The translations under genes and the position numbers were made by a program. From contig CAYTGR010000067.1 of assembly GCA_964437445.1 (NCBI GenBank), positions 1 to 18,779 on the forward strand: a stretch of DNA of 18,779 nucleotides, in the 5' to 3' direction. Shown piece after piece: positions 16,599 through 18,779 of this stretch. Positions within the stretch are counted from its first letter, which is position 1; each line of letters starts with the position of its first letter. The stretch comes from CAYTGR01 sp964437445. GTDB lineage: Bacteria > Chloroflexota > Anaerolineae > B4-G1 > SLSP01. The notes below the pieces were generated by a model. The model ran no database searches. It saw nothing but the letters and a program-made list of their open reading frames with translations, and was not told the origin of the DNA.

Positions 16599-18779
16599 AT
16601 GGTTCCAGGCGCGTGGAGACGCTGGTTCACAGTATGCATCTTGAGCGGGCTTGGCATCGCCTTGCTCGGTTGGGGGGTGGCGGCCTGGCACGCGCCGGTC
16701 CCGGTGGTGGCAGCCGGCGGGCCAGAACGTGCGCAGGGCGCGCCACTGCGCTGGTCAGCCACCAGTGCCGTTTCCATCAGCAACATCATCGGAGCTACCT
16801 ATGATGATGAGCGGGGCGAGATCTTGATTTTTGGCATCGCCGATCCCCGGCAGCCGGGGATGGACTGGGACTACCTGCGCGAAAACCTGCTGGTGGCGTT
16901 GCGCGCTTATTACAATCTCCAGCCGGACGTGCCGGGGGTTTCCATTGAGGGCGTGGAAGATCCCCTGCAGGTCCTTTATTTCGGCGGGATCACCAACATC
17001 CATTTTGGGCAAGTCGCCTTTGAGACCGACCGGCTGCTCAAAATCTACACGATGGGGGTGGATAACCTGACGGGGCTGACCGTTACCTCTGGCGTGACCG
17101 GCTACCTGAGCTACCCGGACCGGATGCGCGGCCAGGCGGAAACTGTCACGGCCCCGATCATGATCCGCTATTTCTTTACCCCGACTTTGTGGGCAGAGCC
17201 TATCACCACCCCGCCCACGCTCCTGTTCAGCCAGACGCAGGCCTTGATTGACTGGGCCTACCTGAGCGTGGCGACCAGCACGGCCACGGCTAACGCCGCC
17301 CAGGGCTTCGTGGACAATTTCAACCAGTATTATTTTGATTATGCCCATGAACGCTGGTTAACGCAGGGGGACACCACCCTTTACGAGATGGCACAGCTGG
17401 CCAAGCTGACGGCTATCGCGCAATGGGCCGCCGATCATCAGTGGGACTTGCATCTGCCGGGGTTGAACGAGCCATGGTTGAATCATCTGTCCCTGGCGGT
17501 CACTCCTACCACTACCCAGACCCGTGGGATCACGGTGACGTGGCAACAGACTATCACGGGCGTGCCCTACCAGTTGGAAATGCGGGGCGGGGTTTACGCG
17601 GTGGGCCAGCTCGTGGCGCTGGCCGCCACCGCCTTCGGGCAGCAACTGGCCGATCAAATCCAGAGTGATTGTCAACCACCGGCGGTTGACCGGGTGTGTA
17701 TAATCCGCGCGGTGTTGCAGCGTCCCTTCTCCACCCACCAGCGCACGGCAGCCCCTTACGCCCTTAGCGAGGGGCCGTTAGTGGCCTATGCGATTCCGGT
17801 GGCGGCCAATGCGGTCGGCAACGGCGATTTTGAAAGTGGCCCTGGCAGTCCGCCCTGGCACCAGAGCAGCCTGTGGGGCGGTGAGGTGATCCGGCCGGAA
17901 TCTCCGCTGCACGGGAACTATGGCGCGCTCTTCCCGGTCTACAACAATGACCGGGTTGCTCTCTCGCAGACCGTGGCGATCCCGGCTGATGCCACGGCGG
18001 CCCGCCTGACCTACTGGCGGGCCGTAGCCACGGAAGAGACAACCCACCCTTACGATTTTTTCGCGGCTTTCCTGACCACGCCAGCCGGAGCGCGACTCAC
18101 AACGCTGGAGACCTTAGACGACGGCGACAGCGATCCTTATTGGCGGCAAGTCAGCTTTGATATGCTCGCGTATGCCGGACAGCCGGTGCAGCTCTGGTTC
18201 ACGGCCACCACCGATGGCAGTTACATCACCAACTTTTTCCTGGATGACATCAGCCTGGATTACCTGGACCTGACGCCGCCCACGGTGATCAGCGTGACCG
18301 GGCCGTCAGCAGTTGGCCAGGGAGAGCCGGCGCGCTTTACGCTCCAGTTCCGGGAGTGGATGAAAAATACCGTTACCCCCACGGTTGTCCTCAAGCCGGT
18401 GGGCGAAACGGCCAGCTATACCTTGACCCCGCAAGCCGGCCCTGACTGGCACCAGGGCTATAGGGGCGACCTGCCGGTGGTGTGGCAGGGGAGCTACACG
18501 TTGACCGCGCCCTTAGCCGATGGGCCTTACCAGCTGCACGTAGCGGCGGCCCAGGACCTGGCGGGTAACGTCATGATACCTGCCCCGGCGGTTTTCACCG
18601 TGACCTACGACGGCTCAGCGCCGCAATTGCTGAGCGGGTTCCCTCCGGCCGGCATGGACGCGGTGGACCTTCAGGCGGCCCTCGTGCTCACCTTCAGCGA
18701 GGCCATCAGCACCTCTACGCTAAGTTACGCAGTGACGCCAGACCCCGGCGGGTGGAATGCCACCTGGGACAGCCAGCAC
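16599..18779 (+). CDS. Large secreted/surface protein with jelly-roll and Ig-like domains (3' partial)
   Basis: 727 codons are open from the ATG at 16599 to the window end. AGGAGGT lies 5 nt before the start, and the gene begins 39 bp after the TPR gene. Residues about 11-38 form a signal peptide or membrane anchor. Residues 45-165 hold a conserved-looking block (ATYDDERGEILIFG; GGITNIHFGQVAFETDRLLK at 129-148) that reminds me of the DUF1598 type; this is unverified. A helical region follows (about 205-300). A jelly-roll domain runs from NGDFESG (408) to LDDISLDYL (548-556). An Ig-like domain follows (about 557-668), then the start of an SbsA/Big_5-like domain (SAPQLLSGFPPAG, FSEAIS). Such modules are typical of cell-surface proteins. 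The function is not known. Confidence 0.85.
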   Translation, partial: MVPGAWRRWFTVCILSGLGIALLGWGVAAWHAPVPVVAAGGPERAQGAPLRWSATSAVSISNIIGATYDDERGEILIFGIADPRQPGMDWDYLRENLLVALRAYYNLQPDVPGVSIEGVEDPLQVLYFGGITNIHFGQVAFETDRLLKIYTMGVDNLTGLTVTSGVTGYLSYPDRMRGQAETVTAPIMIRYFFTPTLWAEPITTPPTLLFSQTQALIDWAYLSVATSTATANAAQGFVDNFNQYYFDYAHERWLTQGDTTLYEMAQLAKLTAIAQWAADHQWDLHLPGLNEPWLNHLSLAVTPTTTQTRGITVTWQQTITGVPYQLEMRGGVYAVGQLVALAATAFGQQLADQIQSDCQPPAVDRVCIIRAVLQRPFSTHQRTAAPYALSEGPLVAYAIPVAANAVGNGDFESGPGSPPWHQSSLWGGEVIRPESPLHGNYGALFPVYNNDRVALSQTVAIPADATAARLTYWRAVATEETTHPYDFFAAFLTTPAGARLTTLETLDDGDSDPYWRQVSFDMLAYAGQPVQLWFTATTDGSYITNFFLDDISLDYLDLTPPTVISVTGPSAVGQGEPARFTLQFREWMKNTVTPTVVLKPVGETASYTLTPQAGPDWHQGYRGDLPVVWQGSYTLTAPLADGPYQLHVAAAQDLAGNVMIPAPAVFTVTYDGSAPQLLSGFPPAGMDAVDLQAALVLTFSEAISTSTLSYAVTPDPGGWNATWDSQH

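Overview
The window looks like part of a Chloroflexota (Anaerolineae-like) metagenome-assembled genome. The reasons are high GC, good Shine-Dalgarno sites, lipoprotein-type sugar-binding protein, LacI regulation of a CUT1-type sugar operon, and STAND/TPR proteins of a kind common in that phylum. The taxon is inferred from gene style only. A run of 100 Ns at 11671-11770 is a scaffold gap.

Region 1 (1-3332, + strand) is the C-terminal two thirds or so of a very large DEAD/DEAH-type helicase. It has a DUF1998/MrfA-type zinc-binding module and a C-terminal nuclease-like domain. The ATP-binding half lies before the window. Helicases of this class occur in genome maintenance (MrfA/YprA) and in phage defence (DISARM, Druantia), but no partner gene of those systems is visible here. 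Region 1b (3333-3673) is a short junction with a GC3-rich, 5'-truncated gene remnant on the minus strand that I cannot identify.

Region 2 (3674-13536, all minus strand) is a carbohydrate-utilisation locus. Read in transcription order it holds: a LacI-family repressor; a lipoprotein solute-binding protein; two CUT1 permeases (MalF-like and MalG-like); a large lipoprotein with a predicted (alpha/alpha) six-hairpin glycosidase-like domain and carbohydrate-binding beta domains; a DUF624/YesL-like membrane protein; and two tandem GH130 enzymes. The pair of GH130 enzymes points to a beta-mannoside or beta-mannosyl oligosaccharide substrate. The likely flow is surface binding and trimming, import, then intracellular phosphorolysis or hydrolysis. 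No ABC ATPase gene is present, so a shared MsmK/MalK-type ATPase elsewhere is expected. A 15-bp RNA hairpin sits between the binding-protein and permease genes. The repressor has a good sigma70-type promoter with TACGTA palindromes over and just after its -10, which suggests autoregulation.

Region 3 (13537-18779, + strand) starts with a 345-bp divergent intergenic region that holds both promoters and a perfect inverted repeat. It continues with a STAND (NB-ARC-like) NTPase and a TPR-repeat protein overlapping by ATGA; together they look like one STAND protein split over two polypeptides. 39 bp further on is a large secreted or surface protein that is still open at the window edge. These three genes may form one operon whose function I cannot assign. 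They are the most likely place for something undescribed.

No tRNA, rRNA, CRISPR array, transposase or attachment site was seen.
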